Part shown: in pieces, positions 1 to 10,187 of the stretch | Layout of the letters: each line of letters opens with the position of its first letter | How positions within the stretch are numbered: position 1 is the stretch's first letter | NCBI GenBank assembly: GCA_046349775.1 | Contig: JAXMBS010000005.1 | Location: 62,001-126,000, forward strand | DNA: 64,000 nucleotides | From: JAEUIG01 sp046349775 | Lineage (GTDB): Bacteria > Planctomycetota > Planctomycetia > Planctomycetales > Planctomycetaceae | Direction of reading: 5' to 3' | Made by a program: the position numbers and the translations under genes | Notes under the pieces: model-generated | Told to the model about the DNA's origin: nothing | Databases searched by the model: none | What the model saw: only the letters and a program-made list of their open reading frames with translations

Positions 1-1
1 C

Positions 2-466
2 CCAGTCGTGAGTGCTTATTCCGGCGCGTATCAACCAGTCATCACAACCTTGCACATCGGAACCTTGCTGGAGTTCACGGCCACGGTCGACCCTGCTGGG
101 AAGTCCGCCATGCTGGACGTGCGGTGCACAATCACGGGCTGGAATGAAGGAGGAGAGCCCATCAGGTTTACTACTGAGACTCATCCGGGAAAGGTCTCGG
201 CACGTGGGGGCGGCGGAGCAGGCATCGGCGGCGGAGAGGTCGCTGACGATATCGAGATCGGCGGCGGTCGGTCGGAGGCAGCAGTCGAGCGTGTCAATTT
301 GGACGCACAACAGCTCGCAACGACCGTTCGCGTACCTGTCTCAATTGAAGGGGATGCGCCCTACCCGGTCATCGTCGGCACGCTGGGCCGGCCCGCATCT
401 GCTGCCGACCCCAAGGGGGAGAAAACAGGCCTTAGCTATCTGGTCATCTCCATCTCGGGCCATTGA
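2..466 (+). CDS. C-terminal part of a secretin-like hypothetical protein (5' truncated by window)
   Basis: The frame is open to the left edge, so the start lies outside the window and only about the last 155 residues are visible. The first part (LLEFTATVDPAGKSAMLDV) has the alternating pattern of the final beta strands of secretin/type II secretion D-like repeats, where a phrase such as L-x-V-x-P-x-V-x-x-D is followed by a long strand. A Gly-rich loop (RGGGGAGIGGG) and a second beta-rich part (VPVSIEGDAPYPVIVGTLG) follow. It is convergent with the dienelactone hydrolase gene, with only 15 bases between the two stops. The secretin resemblance is a pattern judgement only; a planctomycete-specific secreted protein is equally possible. 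Confidence 0.55.
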   Translation, partial: PVVSAYSGAYQPVITTLHIGTLLEFTATVDPAGKSAMLDVRCTITGWNEGGEPIRFTTETHPGKVSARGGGGAGIGGGEVADDIEIGGGRSEAAVERVNLDAQQLATTVRVPVSIEGDAPYPVIVGTLGRPASAADPKGEKTGLSYLVISISGH

Positions 467-481
467 CCCTGGCACGGAGCG

Positions 482-1339
482 CTAAACGCCATTCTTCTCG
501 AACCACTCGAGCATCCGCTTCCAGCCGTCTTCGGCCGCTTCCTTGCGATACGTCGGCCGGTAGTCGGCATGAAAACCGTGCGGAGCACCTGCATAGACGT
601 GAATCTCAGACGGCTTGTCTGCAGCGGCGAGCGCTTTGCGCATCGCCTCAACCGTGTCGAGCGGAATGCCAGTGTCGGCCCCGCCGTACAATCCAAGCAC
701 CGGCGCCTTGAGTTCGCCCGCCAGCTCGGTCGGATGCTTCGGATGCAGCGGATCGGACTGCCCCACCAAGCGGCCATACCAGGCCACGCCGGCTTTCACC
801 TTGGGATTGTGGACCGAGTAAAGCCACGTAATGCGGCCTCCCCAGCAGAAGCCGGTGACTGCCAGTCGGTCGGTGTTGCCGTGATTCGTTGCCGCGTAGA
901 CGGCCGCGGCATCGAGATCGCTCATCACCTGTGCGTCAGGCACCTTCGACACAACCTTGCCGATGATCTCCTGGATGTCCCTCATCCCGGAGACATCCCC
1001 TTGTCGCGCGTAGAGTTCCGGGGCAATCGCGAAGTATCCAGCCTTCGCCAGTCGCCGGCAGATGTCCTTGATGTGCTCGTGCACACCGAAGATTTCCTGG
1101 ACGACCAGCACCACCGGCAGTTTGTCTCCCTTTGCCGGTCGTGCGCGATAGGCGGGAATTTCGCCATCGGCGGTCTTGATCTTCACTTCACCGGCTTCGA
1201 GGCCCTGGGTGTCGGTGGTAATGGTTTCCGCGGAGACGGGCCTGACCGCCAGCGCGAAGCCGGCGGCGAGCGAGGTGACGACGAATCCTCGGCGGGTGAC
1301 GTCGTAGTTCGGTGCGAGGCTGGTGAGATCAACGGCCAT
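482..1339 (-). CDS. Dienelactone hydrolase family protein, Tat-exported
   Basis: An alpha/beta hydrolase of about 285 residues. The N-terminus has a twin-arginine signal (TRRGFVVTSLAAGFALAVRP) ending near VSA. The family triad is visible: Cys nucleophile in GFCWGGR, Asp in GGADTG and His in APHGFH, plus the VQEIFGVHEHI strand-loop typical of the family. Dienelactone hydrolases open lactone or ester rings; the real substrate here is unknown. The ATG at 1339 is preferred over an upstream in-frame GTG because AGAGGA sits just ahead of it and the Tat signal then starts near the N-terminus. It is last in a run of six leftward genes, 108 bases after the PPC-domain gene. Confidence 0.88.
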   Translation of the reverse strand: MAVDLTSLAPNYDVTRRGFVVTSLAAGFALAVRPVSAETITTDTQGLEAGEVKIKTADGEIPAYRARPAKGDKLPVVLVVQEIFGVHEHIKDICRRLAKAGYFAIAPELYARQGDVSGMRDIQEIIGKVVSKVPDAQVMSDLDAAAVYAATNHGNTDRLAVTGFCWGGRITWLYSVHNPKVKAGVAWYGRLVGQSDPLHPKHPTELAGELKAPVLGLYGGADTGIPLDTVEAMRKALAAADKPSEIHVYAGAPHGFHADYRPTYRKEAAEDGWKRMLEWFEKNGV

Positions 1340-1447
1340 ATGGTCCTCTGAAGGGAGTACGGTTAGTGTGGCGCGAGGAATGCGTACATGCATACTGGTG
1401 CAATTATGTGCTCGGGCGGGTGGCTGTCTGTCGGCTGCGGGGCAGGG

Positions 1448-3817
1448 TTATCCGGCCGAGACGAAGAGCAACATCTCGGCAATGATGGGATCGCCGTCGA
1501 AATCCGAAGTTGCGCGCACGATCAACGGAGCGTTCCAGGGACCGAGTTCTGAGTCATCGAACCGGATCTCCAATACGCAATCGGTTGTTGCAGGCGGAAC
1601 CTGGCAGGGGCGCGCGGAGATGCCGCGGACGTGCCTGGCGGGTACCAGCTCGACTTTGACGGTGGCAGCGTTGAGTCGGGCGTTGCGACTGATTCTGAGG
1701 GGCAGCGAGATCGTCGCGCCGGGTCGAGCGACAATGGTTTTTCGCGGCGTGTCGACAGTCAGGAGCGGCGGTGAGGCGAGGACGACGACTTGATCATCGT
1801 CGTTATGCGTGCTGAAGCTGACCTCATGCGAGGTGCCGTCCGGTTCGTGCAGCGTCGCGGACGCGGAGATGACCGCGCGGCCAGTTCGACCGAGCAGGGT
1901 CCACGGCGCGACGCTCACGGGATAATCGAATTCCGTGGCGCCCGCAGGGACCGTCATGCGCGGTGCGGTCAGGCCCATGAGGTGGCGAAACTGCCGATCG
2001 GCGAGTTCGATGTCGATCGGCCCCTCAAAGCCACCTCGGTCCAGCCGGAAATGCCAGTGCAGCGACGATCCGCAGGGCACGTATTCGATCGATGTGCGCC
2101 CGGCGTATTTGAAAGGGGTCGGCAACGCGACGAGCAGGGGGACAAAATCCAACGGGGGTTCGCCTCGCGGCGTAGGAAAGGCTGCATATCGGACAACGTC
2201 CTGTTCACCGATGCGGGATTGGCCCCGCACGCGTAGATGCGAGAGTTGCACCTTCGCGCTGGCACCGGCCCGGAACGTCCAGTCGATGTCTGACGAACCC
2301 CGTCCGATTACGGCGGGCGCTGCGGCGACTCCCGGCGGCAGGCCGTCGCATTGCAGTTGAATTTCGCCATCGAAGCCGCCGATTCGCTGAGCTGTCACCT
2401 TGAACGAAGCTTCCGCACCGCGGTTCACCGCCAGTGCATCGCCGCCGAGCTGCAGTTGAAAATCGGGCGTCGGCGGGGAAGTGACGAACAGGCGATACGC
2501 AAACCGTTCACCGCCGCGAGATGTGAATTGATCGGCGACGCGGATTGTGTAGACCCCATCGGCCGGAACGGTGAAGACTGCCTGCGAATCGGTCTCCCCC
2601 GGGCCGATGTCGTCGGCGTGAAGCAGCTCCCGGCCTCCGACGTCGTGCACAACCAGCACGGAATCGAGAGGAGAATCGAGCCGCGCCGCCATCAGATCCA
2701 GGCGCCACGTTTCCCCCTGTTTGCCCGCAAACGACCATGCGTCCGATTCGCCCGGGGAACGGATGCGGCCATTCAAGACGGCAGGCAGCTCGACAGACGA
2801 TGACACGTTCGACGTGGGCGCATCCGGTTCCAGGTATTCGGGCAGGCGACCCACGTCGACGAGGACGGGATTCGTGAGCACATCGGCGATCGGAAAGCGC
2901 TTCCAGGCGGCGGACGCAGTTGACGTCTGCAGTATGTTCTCATCCAGCATGACATCGACGGGCATTGTCGGGACGCCCTGGCCCAGGAGTTGGAACGGCG
3001 TCACAGCACCCGCTCGTCCTCCCAGGGGATAGATGGCATCAACGCATGGCTGCTGTGTGATTGTCAGTCGATACACGTGACATTGCGAGCCGGCGTAACG
3101 GACGTCGTGGATCCGAACCTGATACGTTCCGGGCTGAATCGCCCGAAATTGAACACGCGTGTCGGCACGCACATTGTGCGTGCCTTCCGCGATGCGCCGC
3201 CCGTCAGGATCGAGCACTTCAACACGAGCAATGAGCGGATAGCCGAGACGGGCCGCATGCACTTCGCAGGTGATCGACTCACCGGCTGCTGCCGTCAACG
3301 TCCAGATATCGACGTCTTCCCGCGGAAAGATCCGCCCGTTGATCGTGACCGGCAGCGTGACCGGCACCGGAATGGGTTCACCGTCGATTTCCTGTTCGAC
3401 GATCTCCGGCAACTCTCCGACGACGAATTTCATCGTCGAGGTCACGCCCTGCGACGTCCAGACTCGCCAGTGGTGGACTCCCAATGGCGCATCGTTGGCA
3501 ATGACGACACGACCGGCGTAGTCCTTCGGATAGTCTTCCTTCGCCTGGGAATCGCTGTGGCTCAGAACCGGACCCTCAATCCAGGTCGTGTGCGGGACTC
3601 GTATCAGGCGGGCGTTGGCCTCAATCCCCGGCCCGTCAAACTCCCAGGAGCATTCCTGATTCAGGTTGCAGCCGCCGAGGTTGACGGCGACAACGGCGCC
3701 GCGCGGTCCCCCGGCCGGAAAGACATAGCTGGCCAGCGGCGCGTCCGCGCGAGTCAATCCAGTCCGGACGCCCAGCAGCATGCCGACAATTACGACGAGT
3801 CGCACAAAGGAGGTCAT
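1448..3817 (-). CDS. Secreted protein with two PPC-type domains
   Basis: About 789 residues with a signal peptide (MTSFVRLVVIVGMLLGVRTG, cleavage near TRA-DAP). Two bacterial pre-peptidase C-terminal-like domains are recognisable: one around residues 170-265 (DVDIWTLTAAAGESITCEV to GTYQVRIHDVRYAG) and one around 360-445 (SDAWSFAGKQGETWRLDL to GVYTIRVADQFTSRGGERF). The rest is beta-rich with no catalytic motif that I recognise. Proteins of this type in planctomycetes commonly accompany DUF1501 and DUF1549/DUF1553 genes, as here, where it lies 79 bases after a DUF1501 gene on the same strand. The start at 3817 is chosen because it gives a normal signal peptide; the upstream in-frame extension is Arg/Pro-rich and overlaps the previous gene. 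Confidence 0.85.
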   Translation of the reverse strand: MTSFVRLVVIVGMLLGVRTGLTRADAPLASYVFPAGGPRGAVVAVNLGGCNLNQECSWEFDGPGIEANARLIRVPHTTWIEGPVLSHSDSQAKEDYPKDYAGRVVIANDAPLGVHHWRVWTSQGVTSTMKFVVGELPEIVEQEIDGEPIPVPVTLPVTINGRIFPREDVDIWTLTAAAGESITCEVHAARLGYPLIARVEVLDPDGRRIAEGTHNVRADTRVQFRAIQPGTYQVRIHDVRYAGSQCHVYRLTITQQPCVDAIYPLGGRAGAVTPFQLLGQGVPTMPVDVMLDENILQTSTASAAWKRFPIADVLTNPVLVDVGRLPEYLEPDAPTSNVSSSVELPAVLNGRIRSPGESDAWSFAGKQGETWRLDLMAARLDSPLDSVLVVHDVGGRELLHADDIGPGETDSQAVFTVPADGVYTIRVADQFTSRGGERFAYRLFVTSPPTPDFQLQLGGDALAVNRGAEASFKVTAQRIGGFDGEIQLQCDGLPPGVAAAPAVIGRGSSDIDWTFRAGASAKVQLSHLRVRGQSRIGEQDVVRYAAFPTPRGEPPLDFVPLLVALPTPFKYAGRTSIEYVPCGSSLHWHFRLDRGGFEGPIDIELADRQFRHLMGLTAPRMTVPAGATEFDYPVSVAPWTLLGRTGRAVISASATLHEPDGTSHEVSFSTHNDDDQVVVLASPPLLTVDTPRKTIVARPGATISLPLRISRNARLNAATVKVELVPARHVRGISARPCQVPPATTDCVLEIRFDDSELGPWNAPLIVRATSDFDGDPIIAEMLLFVSAG

Positions 3818-3896
3818 CGTGGCGATCCGGGATCGAACACTGCGAAGCCGCTTTGGAGAGTCGGGAGGTTGAACCGGGAGCGGTCCGGCGCCAGGG

Positions 3897-5231
3897 CTAC
3901 CACAGTCCCGCAATGATCCGTCCGCCGTTGGCGATCTGATGCGGGCGGCCATCGGGGCCGTAGAACTCGTCTTTGGGATCGATTCCCAGTCGATGGAACA
4001 ACGTTACCGCGAGGTCTTCCGGCGTCACCGGATCGGTGGCCGGCTTTTCCGCCAGCGCATCCGAGGCGCCAATGACGCGCCCCCCCTGAATTCCACCGCC
4101 GCCGACAATCAAAGTACTGACGGACGACCAGTGATCGCGTCCGGCACGGTTGTTGATCCGGGGCGTGCGGCCGAACTCTCCCGTGACCAGCACGAGCGTC
4201 GTGTCGAGCAGGCCTCGGTCAGAGAGGTCGCGAAATAGCGCCGGTACAGCTCCGTCGAGCTGCGGCAGCAGTTCATTCTTCAGCACCGGAAACGCAGCGT
4301 AATGCGTGTCCCAGTTCGTGTGGTCGATCGTCACACACCGGACGCCCGCTTCGACCAGCCGACGAGCCATCAGGCAGCATTGCCCCAACGACGTCCGGCC
4401 GTACTCGTCGCGCAGTGCCTGTGGCTCGCGATCGATTTCAAAAGCCGCTTTGGCAGCGGACGACGTCATCAGGTCGAACGCCTTCTCCTGAAACGTCGCG
4501 AGAGCGCGTGCCGGGCGATTGGCGCGGATTTCGGCCGATTGCCTGTAGCGATCGATCTGTTCCCGGAGGTCGGTGCGCAATTGCACGCGATGCGTGTCGA
4601 TGACCGGCGGCGCTATCAGGTCAGGGACAGAAAAGTTCGGTGCATTTGGATCAGCGTTCACGACGAATGGGGCCGCGCCAGGCCCGAGGAATGCTGAGCC
4701 TGCCGAGGCATGCAACCGCGGCAGGCAGACGTACGGCGGGACCGAGCCGCGCGGCCCGCGTTTGTGGGCGATCGTCGCTCCGTGTGCGGGGTGTTGATTG
4801 TTCGGCTTCAGATTGGAATTGAACCCCGGCCGCACGGGGTACCCGGTCAGGACGTAGTGGTCCGCCGTTGCGTGATTGGCGTCAAAGTGCGAGAACGAGC
4901 GGACCAGCGAGAACTTGTCCATCTGCCGCGCCATCTTCGGCAGGTGCTCGCACACGAGTGTGCCGGGAACGCAGGTCTCGATCGGACTGAACTCGCCCCG
5001 GACCTCTGCGGGCGCCTGCGACTTCAGGTCGACGGTGTCGACGGTGCTGAGACCCCCGCGGAGGAACACGATAATGAGCGACACGTCGTCGCCGACGTGC
5101 GGCGTGCGGCCCGCCCGGGCCGAATGCTGCAGCAGGCCGGACAACGTCAGAGTCGCTCCGCACAACCCAGCCGTGCCGACGCGCAGCATGCTGCGTCGGG
5201 GCACACCGTCGCAATACGATCGCGAATTCAT
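3897..5231 (-). CDS. DUF1501 domain protein
   Basis: About 444 residues. It begins MNSRSYCDGVPRRSMLRVG, the usual DUF1501 N-terminus with C-D-G and a twin-arginine-like export signal, followed by VSLIIVFLRGGLSTVDTVDL. Family landmarks are present: PSYV-like PPYVCLPRL, GVRCVTIDHTNWDTH, LVTGEFGRTPRIN and GRDHWSSVSTLIVGGGGIQ. DUF1501 is related to the alkaline phosphatase/sulfatase fold by general appearance, but its function is not established. GGGAGA precedes the chosen ATG by seven bases. It lies 102 bases after the DUF1549/DUF1553 gene; such pairs are normally adjacent and probably work together at the cell surface or periplasm. Confidence 0.92.
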   Translation of the reverse strand: MNSRSYCDGVPRRSMLRVGTAGLCGATLTLSGLLQHSARAGRTPHVGDDVSLIIVFLRGGLSTVDTVDLKSQAPAEVRGEFSPIETCVPGTLVCEHLPKMARQMDKFSLVRSFSHFDANHATADHYVLTGYPVRPGFNSNLKPNNQHPAHGATIAHKRGPRGSVPPYVCLPRLHASAGSAFLGPGAAPFVVNADPNAPNFSVPDLIAPPVIDTHRVQLRTDLREQIDRYRQSAEIRANRPARALATFQEKAFDLMTSSAAKAAFEIDREPQALRDEYGRTSLGQCCLMARRLVEAGVRCVTIDHTNWDTHYAAFPVLKNELLPQLDGAVPALFRDLSDRGLLDTTLVLVTGEFGRTPRINNRAGRDHWSSVSTLIVGGGGIQGGRVIGASDALAEKPATDPVTPEDLAVTLFHRLGIDPKDEFYGPDGRPHQIANGGRIIAGLW

Positions 5232-5333
5232 CCAAAATCTCCCGGAATATTGTGGTTCCGGCGGTCTTTTATCGTTCGATATGCGGCGGCGACGGAGGCA
5301 ACAATTGCATCTTCGCCGCCGCAGCACGCCGCG

Positions 5334-7772
5334 CTAGTGATTGAACAGGAACTCCGTGGTATTCAGCAGGCTCCACACAAGATCCTCCGCTGCCGCGCGG
5401 CGCTCCGATCCGCGCGACTGAAAATACTGCGCTGCGACGCTGCGTTCACGCGCGTCGGGATACCGGCTGTAAATCGTCAAATACAGTTCCTCAACAAGTT
5501 CATCGTTTGACGGCAGGTCACGTGCGAGCCGGGACAAGCGACCGGCGTCATGCATCAGTTTGTCTTGAATCTCCGGACCATTCAGCAGATGCAGCACCTG
5601 GGCGACGTTCGGCTCCACGACCCGCTCGCAGCTGCAAGGCGTGGTTCGCTCCGGACGGCCGAACGTCTGCAGGAAGTAATGTGAGACGTCGCTGTCCCAG
5701 AGCGCAATCGCCCGCGTGCCGGCCGGAATGCCGGGAAACTTCTCAGGGATCCCGGTGACCTGGCTGATCGCATCGGCCAAGACTTCCGAATCGATCGGTT
5801 TGAACAGCGACCGCGAATAGTTCTGCTCGTCGCGCTCGTTGGTCGAATTGGGGCGGGACGACAGTTGGTAGGTGCGCGAGGCAGTGATCGTCCGAATGAG
5901 CTCGCGCAGGTCGTAGCCGTGCGTCACAAAATGTGACGCGAGCGCCTGGAGCAATTCCGGATTGGTCGGCGGATTCGTCAGGCGCACGTCATCCACGGGC
6001 TCGACGAGGCCGCGGCCCGTATAGTGCGCCCAGATGCGGTTCACGAGATTCGGAGCGAACCAGGGGTTGTGCGGCGCGGTCAGCCATGCCGCGAGCTGCC
6101 GCCGGCGATCACCGGACGGCGACTCCGTCGGCATCGCCTCGCCCAGCGCGTGCGCCGGCACAGGCAGGTGCGTCCGCGGATGCAGCGTGTCCGCGCCCGG
6201 TCCTGCAAACAGGATTTCGCCGTCCCGTCCAACCTTGAAGCTGACCTGCGTGAAGAACGCCTGCATGCCGTAGTAGTCCGACTGGCTCCAGCGGTCGAAC
6301 GGGTGATGGTGGCATTGTGCGCAATCAATGCGAATCCCCAGCAGCGACTGGCTCAACGTCGCTGCCATCCCGCCGGGCTGAGAGACGGCCTTGTAGAAGT
6401 GTCCAGCCGGAGCTTCGGTCAAAGGACCTTCAGCGGCAATGAGTTCACTGGTGAATTGATCGAGCGGCTTGTTCGCCGCCACGGACTCGCGAATCCATTG
6501 GTAGTACAGGTAGGCCCCGGCATGTCCCAGAGCGCGGCGATCGACTCGCAGCATGTCGGACCAGCGGAGCGCCCAATAGTCCGCGAACTCCGGGCGGTCG
6601 AAGAGGGCGTCGACCAGTCGGGAGCGCTTGTCCGGTTGCGGATCCGCGAGAAAACGGCGGGCTTCCTCGGCGGTGGGCAACGTCCCGATGGTGTCGAGGT
6701 ACACCCGCCGCAGGTACTCCGCATCATCCGCCAGTTCGGATGCCGCGAGATTCAGCTTCTGCAGTTTGCGATCAATATACTCGTCGACGAAATTGTGTGC
6801 GGGCGGAGAGGGAGACGCCTCGCCCTCGCGCGGCACCAGCGCCCGGAACACTCGGACAAAGCCGAGATAGCCCGCCATGACTGCCGCATCACCAGGCGAC
6901 TCCCCCGCAGTGCAGAGTCCGTGCACGTCGACCGAACAGACGACAGCGTTGTTCGACTGAAAGCGGGACAGGTGAGTGACGTCGATCTCTTCGCCGTCGG
7001 AGTACACCGCCGTGACCCTCAGCCGCTGCGTGCTGCGCATCGCCAGCGCCCGCTCCAACGGCTCGACGCGCAGTTCAACCACCTGCGGATCGCTGGACTG
7101 TCCGAACGGTGCCCCGGCAGCGATCCAGGTTTTGAGAGTGTCGTACTCAGGGGAATCAGGAGCGATCCGCATCCCACCGCCGTGGGGGAGTCGTCCACTC
7201 GCCTTCGTCAGCAGCAGGCTGCGCTCCGGCGAATTCGGAAACACGCGGCGGCCGCGCGCTTCGCGGGTCAGACGCTGAAAATCCTCCAGAGGATCGGACC
7301 CGAACACCGACAGCTTAAAGCCGTTCTGTCCCTCAGCTTTACCGTGGCAGCCCGAGGAATTGCAGCCGAACCTGCCCAGAATCGGCTCGATGTCGTGTTC
7401 GAACTGAAACTGACGCGGTTCAAGCATCCCGCTGATAGCCACGGGCACTTCGATCTGGATGCCATCCACCGTGATGGCGATCCGCGTGCGTCCGTCGGCG
7501 CGCGAATGAACCACGCCCGCGGCTGTTACCTCGACGATCTCCGGCGATTCGGCGCGATACACGGCACGGTCGGTCAAATCGACCAGGTCGCCGTCACTCC
7601 GCCGGCCGGTGATCAGCATTGAGTGCCGATTCCAGGAACCATGAATGTGCACTTCCGGCGGATCAGCGGTGACAGTCTCCCATTCGGGGGGGACCGGCTC
7701 AGCGTCACAGGGCCTCGCGAGCAGCAAGGGCAGAAGGGCAAACGAGACGATCAGTCCCAAGAACCGACCCAT
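5334..7772 (-). CDS. Big_2 / DUF1549 / DUF1553 secreted protein (PSCyt type)
   Basis: About 812 residues with a signal peptide (MGRFLGLIVSFALLPLLLA). Domains in order: a bacterial Ig-like region around 45-115 (HSMLITGRRSDGDLVDLTD), a PSCyt1-like segment with FGCNSSGCHGKAEG near 140, a second Ig-like part near 250-315, DUF1549 (YLDTIGTLPTAEEARRFLAD and DYWALRWSDMLRVDRRALGH), a CxxCH motif in CAQCHHHPFDRW and DUF1553 at the C-terminus (NPWFAPNLVNRIWAHYTGRG, ITASRTYQLSSRPN). The C-x4-CH and CxxCH motifs suggest haem or metal binding, not shown. It is followed by a DUF1501 gene on the same strand. An upstream GTG/ATG gives an 11-residue longer alternative. Confidence 0.9.
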   Translation of the reverse strand: MGRFLGLIVSFALLPLLLARPCDAEPVPPEWETVTADPPEVHIHGSWNRHSMLITGRRSDGDLVDLTDRAVYRAESPEIVEVTAAGVVHSRADGRTRIAITVDGIQIEVPVAISGMLEPRQFQFEHDIEPILGRFGCNSSGCHGKAEGQNGFKLSVFGSDPLEDFQRLTREARGRRVFPNSPERSLLLTKASGRLPHGGGMRIAPDSPEYDTLKTWIAAGAPFGQSSDPQVVELRVEPLERALAMRSTQRLRVTAVYSDGEEIDVTHLSRFQSNNAVVCSVDVHGLCTAGESPGDAAVMAGYLGFVRVFRALVPREGEASPSPPAHNFVDEYIDRKLQKLNLAASELADDAEYLRRVYLDTIGTLPTAEEARRFLADPQPDKRSRLVDALFDRPEFADYWALRWSDMLRVDRRALGHAGAYLYYQWIRESVAANKPLDQFTSELIAAEGPLTEAPAGHFYKAVSQPGGMAATLSQSLLGIRIDCAQCHHHPFDRWSQSDYYGMQAFFTQVSFKVGRDGEILFAGPGADTLHPRTHLPVPAHALGEAMPTESPSGDRRRQLAAWLTAPHNPWFAPNLVNRIWAHYTGRGLVEPVDDVRLTNPPTNPELLQALASHFVTHGYDLRELIRTITASRTYQLSSRPNSTNERDEQNYSRSLFKPIDSEVLADAISQVTGIPEKFPGIPAGTRAIALWDSDVSHYFLQTFGRPERTTPCSCERVVEPNVAQVLHLLNGPEIQDKLMHDAGRLSRLARDLPSNDELVEELYLTIYSRYPDARERSVAAQYFQSRGSERRAAAEDLVWSLLNTTEFLFNH

Positions 7773-7906
7773 GGCAAGCGGCTTTCCGGGTCCACAACGG
7801 ATCAATCAGCGTTGATGATACGCTGAATTGAAGACGGGGTCTACCGGGAAGCTGCGCTGGTTTGATCGTGCCGGTGTGATTGCGATGTCCCGCCGCGGAG
7901 GCGCGA

Positions 7907-10175
7907 TCAATCCAGATACACGAACTCGTTGAGATTCAAAATCGCCAGACAGAAATCACACAAGGCTGCATCGACATACGGATCGACGGACCGAGATTCC
8001 TCGCCGGAAGATGCGGAATGCGGCGGAATCGGCAAGGCGAGTTCGGCCGGCGGACGCCGGGATCTCCGCAGCATTTCCGCCTGTGTGCGCAGGAACACTG
8101 CGGCTGTTGCCTGCTCGTTCGCCGACGGTTCGCGGCCCAATGTGCGGCGATACGCGATGCGCACCTGGTCGCTTTCGGCTTCGCTGCTTTGAATCAACGC
8201 TCCCGCCAGATCACGAGCGGCGGCGAGCGACAGCTCGGAGTTCAGCAGCAGGAGCGCCTGCGGGGCAATCGTCGAGTGGTTGCGGCGCGCACAACTCGCG
8301 TTCGTATCGGGCCGATCGAAGGCCTCGAACAGCGGATAGCGCAGGTTGCGGCGGACGAAGAGATATAGGCTCCGCCGCGAATGCTCGCGGACGTTCGGGC
8401 TGACATTCCACTGGTCCTTCAGGAGTGTGGCGACCAACTCCGGCGGCAGCGGCGGGCGGATGCCGGGTCCGCCGAGTTCGAGATTGAGGCGACCAGTGGC
8501 GGCCAGCATCGAGTCGCGGATCTCCTCGCCGTCCAAGCGCCGTCGCTCCATGTGCGATAACAGCAGGTTCTCGGGATCCACCTGTTTGGCATGGTTCCAC
8601 GACTCTTGGGCGCGATTCCGCTCTTCCGCCGTGGCGCCGGGGACATCAGGTCGGCTTGCCAGTCGATAGACGGCCGATGTGGCGAGCAAGCGGTGAAGTT
8701 CCTTGAGCCTCCAGCGACGGCGCGGCAGTTCGATGGCCAGCCAGTCCAGCAAGTCCGGATGCGTCGGCCGGCTGCCCATCGTGCCGAAGTCGTTGGCAGT
8801 CTCGACCAGCCCGCGGCCGAAGTGGTGCTGCCAGAGACGATTGACGATGACGCGTCCGGTCAGGGGATGGTCGGCGCGCATCAGCCAGTCGGCCAACTGA
8901 GTGCGTCGGCCGCCGGATGTGAGCTCCTGCGGCGTGAATCCAGTGCCGATCAGATTCGCCACGCGAGGGAAATCCGGAATTACGACCGGGCCCTCGCGAC
9001 GGAAATCACCGCGGACAAGGAAGTGGCTGGGCGTTACGTCTTCCAGTTGACGTGCAATCCGGCCGCGCGGGACGTCGGGGAGCTTGACCGACTTCTGCAG
9101 GGTGTCGATTGCCTGGTGACAGTTCGCCGTGCCGCCGGCGATCTTCGCGTCCGAGAGCGCTTGAGCAGATCGTCGGCGGTCGGCTGCAAATCGGGGTTTT
9201 CGGTCCGAGTTCTGCGGCAGTTTCTTCCGAGCGCGCTGCGACTCTCGCAGCCTGCAACTGCAAGTCCTCGCGGACCTCCGGCGGGACCGGCGGCGGCTCG
9301 TGGCCCGGCAGAGGATGGTCCTTGAAGAGGTCGAGCCCGTCGAAGAACGCCCGCAGGCGGTAAAAGTCGTACTGGCTGATCGGGTCGTACTTGATCATGG
9401 CACTGGGCATGCCGACCTGCAGGCCGGCAACGCCGCGCTCACCGTGCCGGTCAGATCGTTCAAGAACGTGCTGCGACGTTCTCGCTGGTCGCTGATGTCC
9501 GGCATGTCCGGCCCGTACAGCAGAAAGCCCGTGGCGGCGAGCCGCGGCGGCATCGTTCGGGTGGAATGGCCTGCTGCGGAGTTGCAGGCGTGCACGATTC
9601 GTCGAAGGGCATGTCGGAATTGGTGCCGTCGACGACCCAATCGCGAGCAGCGCCAGGCGTTCGGGCGTTGCGGTCGAAATTGAACCCATCGGTCTCGGCG
9701 AACCGCGTTGAGGTCGAGCCAGTTGCGCCCACCGCCCGCCGTATGCGGGGGACGCGCGAGCACGATCGACGACCCGGTCATAGGCATCGGGGCCGGGTCG
9801 GCCAGGAAGGCGTCTCGTTCGTCGACTGTCGGCGGCAGACCGGTCAGGTCGAAGGTGACGCGCGCAACAGGTGGCTCGATCGGCTTCCGGCAGCGGTGAT
9901 AAGCCGGCCGTTTCGAGCCGGGCGACGAATCGATCGACGCCGCTGCGGCACCAGTCGGGATTCTGAGCCTGTGGAACGCTGGGCTGCGTGACCGGTCGAA
10001 ACGCCCATCGTTGGCGGTCCGATGCAGCGATCGGCGGCTCAGCCGGAACGGTTTCGGTTTCCGGTGCATCCGCACGTGCATCGCCGCGGCCGGGGTGATG
10101 TACAGCAGAACTGCTGCGGTCAGAGCTGGATCGACACGACGCCTCGCGCCGCGCGGTCGACGCCGCGAAGGTCAT
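7907..10175 (-). pseudogene. Broken DUF1549/DUF1553 (PSCyt) gene with several frameshifts
   Basis: The C-terminal DUF1553 half is intact from about 9130 down to the stop: GTANCHQAIDTLQKSV, PQELTSGGRRTQLADWL, HPLTGRVIVNRLWQHHFGRG, LLATSAVYRLASRPD. Upstream, family motifs occur in correct order but in different frames: DRQRWAFRPV and GVDRFVARLETAGLSPLPEA near 10.0-9.9 kb, VTFDLTGLPPTVDERDAFLA near 9.85 kb, FAETDGFNFDRNARTPGAAR near 9.7 kb and SQYDFYRLRAFFDGLD near 9.4 kb. At least five frame changes are needed to read the whole protein, and no single frame spans it. It sits 12 bases after a DUF1501 gene, its usual partner. The retained motifs with only frame loss suggest sequence error or recent inactivation. 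The 5' end is approximate. Confidence 0.8.
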
Positions 10176-10187
10176 GCCAGGATTTCC

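Noticed and set aside
6024..7622. 532-residue frame on the plus strand
   Set aside because: It is the antisense of the Big_2-DUF1549/DUF1553 gene, with Arg/Gln-rich composition and no motif.
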